Of a stretch of DNA of 5,385 bases, positions 5,244 to 5,385 are shown piece by piece. Where the stretch lies: positions 1-5,385 of the forward strand of contig JBDRNO010000031.1 in assembly GCA_043811005.1 (NCBI GenBank), in the 5' to 3' direction. How positions within the stretch are numbered: the first letter of the stretch is position 1; the number at the start of each line of letters is the position of its first letter. The position numbers were made by a program, and so were the translations under genes. The notes beneath the pieces are model-generated. The model did not search any database. It was not told the DNA's origin and was given only the letters and a program-made list of their open reading frames with translations. The DNA is from JBDRNO01 sp043811005. Lineage in GTDB: Bacteria > Bacteroidota > Bacteroidia > NORP154.

Positions 5244-5293
5244 TATTAATTAGAGTCTGTCCATAAAATCAAGGTTTGCATAAAATGAAGCAC

Positions 5294-5346
5294 CAAATCA
5301 CAAATGACAAATCACAAATAAATTCCAAATATCAATTATCAAATGA
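5294..5346. repeat. AT-rich heptanucleotide array upstream of the glycosyltransferase gene
   Basis: Seven 7-base units fit CAAATNA with changes: four in register at 5294-5321 (for example CAAATCA, CAAATGA, CAAATCA), a 4-base interruption, and three at 5326-5346. The last unit runs into a stem-loop pairing 5342-5352 with 5356-5366 (11 pairs, one G-T). The array is intergenic, about 65 bp upstream of the GTG start of the leftward gene. The rest of 5244-5293 and 5367-5385 shows no gene or clear site. Confidence 0.65.
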
Positions 5347-5385
5347 CCGAAACAGTTTTGGTCATTGAGTTTTTGAGCATTGTGA

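Noticed and set aside
5244..5264. Insertion-sequence end (GAGTCTGTCC-like motif)
   Set aside because: It recalls ends of some insertion sequences, but no partner inverted repeat, target duplication or transposase is visible in the window.
5342..5370. Rho-independent terminator on the + strand (stem-loop followed by GAGTTTTT)
   Set aside because: No rightward gene ends here, the stem is AT-rich with one G-T pair, and it continues directly from the CAAATNA array, so it is better explained as repeat structure.

Overview
The window looks like chromosomal DNA from an AT-rich member of the Bacteroidota. The case rests on a fused RibBA of the common bacterial type, A/T-rich start regions without clear Shine-Dalgarno sequences, and a promoter in front of ribBA that fits the TTTG / TAnnTTTG Bacteroidota consensus. 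No species can be named from the sequence alone.

Layout, left to right. Positions 1-252 (+) hold the C-terminal LuxR/NarL-type DNA-binding domain of a protein that begins outside the window. Positions 253-407 are a convergent spacer with a GC-richer hairpin-forming repeat (280-354). Positions 408-608 (-) hold a small unknown ORF. Positions about 658-735 (+) encode a short stretch resembling the C-terminus of a DUF3368/PIN-type protein, probably a relic. Positions 739-1983 (-) are ribBA, giving two committed steps of riboflavin synthesis; its promoter (2014-2045) partly overlaps a 13-bp inverted repeat that spans the end of the next gene. Positions 2069-3313 (-) and 4006-5229 (-) are two GT-B glycosyltransferases, probably part of a surface polysaccharide or lipopolysaccharide cluster extending to the right. 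The 692 bp between them contain inverted copies of a dispersed repeat enclosing a frameshifted relic of an IS630-family transposase. Positions 5230-5385 hold no gene, only repeats.

The most striking point is a set of three degenerate arrays with a 7-base period. Two lie inside the two glycosyltransferase genes at the same structural place, the linker between the two Rossmann domains just before the G-N/S-M motif, and are read as heptapeptide repeats (NQRPExx twice; GTxxPAP twice). The third lies upstream of the 4006-5229 gene. Since 7 is not a multiple of 3, gain or loss of one unit would shift the reading frame, so these arrays could act as switches or could be linker sequence acquired from invading repeats. 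I see no complete defence system, CRISPR array, RNA gene or intact mobile element.
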